In this document: piece after piece, positions 60,723 through 60,949 of the stretch
Position numbering within the stretch: position 1 is the stretch's first letter
Layout of the letters: every line of letters begins with the position of its first letter
From: a virus
Virus record (IMG/VR): IMGVR_UViG_3300034168_000130
Location: 1-60,949 of that record
DNA length: 60,949 nucleotides
Direction: 5' to 3' (one strand)
The notes under the pieces: generated by a model
Database searches by the model: none
Seen by the model: the letters and a program-made list of their open reading frames with translations, nothing else
Told to the model about the DNA's origin: nothing
Made by a program: the position numbers and the translations under genes

Positions 60723-60949
60723 TCAAAGATTTACGAGGGGGTACTCCCAACAGTCCGAAGAGCCCGACCCCCGTCGCCCCTGCGAGGCGTTGCCCTGCGC
60801 CGAGAACCAAAGGGCAACCGAGGGGGGGGGGGGGGGAGGGCAACCCTTGAAAAATCTTCGCATCTTCTCCACTTTATTTGATCTCGTCAGTATTACTTTG
60901 TCAGTTCGACTGACGGCTACTAGCCTACCCTACGGGGTGGAGGACATAG
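60723..60949. repeat. Direct terminal repeat, right copy
   Basis: This is the second copy of bases 1-226. It begins 13 bases after the stop codon of the last gene and runs to the end of the window. It differs from the left copy by one extra G in the poly-G run (60822-60836). Confidence 0.93.

Noticed and set aside
1-60949. Search for lysogeny genes, transposases and insertion sequences
   Set aside because: No integrase, excisionase, repressor, transposase or terminal inverted repeats of an IS were found; gene content is that of a lytic phage.

Overview
The window is one complete or near-complete genome of a lytic, T7-like podovirus (Caudoviricetes, Autographivirales-type). All recognisable genes lie on the + strand. 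The first 226 bases recur at the far end (60723-60949), differing only by one G in a 14/15-G run, so the ends are direct terminal repeats or an assembled concatemer junction. A single-subunit RNA polymerase, T7-type primase-helicase, family A DNA polymerase, T7-order head and tail genes, T7-type terminase and three tandem injected virion proteins support the placement. The host is not identifiable. A short lipoprotein that could be a u-spanin and a virion-borne muramidase suggest a Gram-negative host, and the three tRNAs all read A-ending codons.

Layout. (i) 1-7000, early region: terminal repeat, hairpin-rich leader, many small unrecognised genes, a 1.1-kb gene-free stretch packed with hairpins (1841-2963), a GP88-like cysteine protein, tRNA-Arg and tRNA-Ile, a citrate-synthase-like protein that seems to have lost two of its three catalytic residues, and tRNA-Leu. 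(ii) 7100-21750, takeover and replication: DUF932 protein, RNA polymerase, metallophosphoesterase, probable ssDNA-binding protein, RusA-like resolvase, primase-helicase, DNA polymerase, DUF4406 protein, a His/Cys protein, a dNMP kinase-like protein, 5'-3' exonuclease, dUTPase and B12-dependent (class II) ribonucleotide reductase. (iii) 21750-42270, virion and packaging: portal, possible decoration protein, scaffold, capsid and its terminator, tail tubular proteins A and B, three fibre-type proteins, lysis candidates, terminase subunits and a sulfotransferase-like protein. (iv) 42274-60136, ejection proteins: a gp14-like protein, a 353-aa protein, a 1733-aa protein with a C-terminal lysozyme, and a 3631-aa polyvalent protein with a zincin-type metallopeptidase motif and an ADP-ribosyltransferase-like domain. 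(v) 60137-60722, right end: a promoter, an array of short repeats and a small DUF6321-type gene.

Regulation. A 12-base word, GTTGGGGCTAWA, occurs seven times, always on the + strand, at 6285, 11880, 17580, 19328, 26350, 43264 and 60178. Its CTATAG/CTAAAG core matches the -5 to +1 part of T7, T3 and SP6 promoters, so I read it as the promoter of this phage's own polymerase. The copies sit upstream of the polymerase gene, the ssDNA-binding/resolvase genes, the dNMP kinase/exonuclease genes, dUTPase/RNR, the capsid gene, the large ejection genes and the right end. The region before 6285 has none and is presumably read by host RNA polymerase. Two clear intrinsic terminators follow the resolvase (13119) and the capsid gene (28028, like T7 T-phi).

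Most notable: the promoter set, the giant injected polyvalent protein, the structured gene-free region, the citrate-synthase-like protein, the unusual tRNA-Leu and tRNA-Ile, and right-end repeats that resemble the short repeats of T7.
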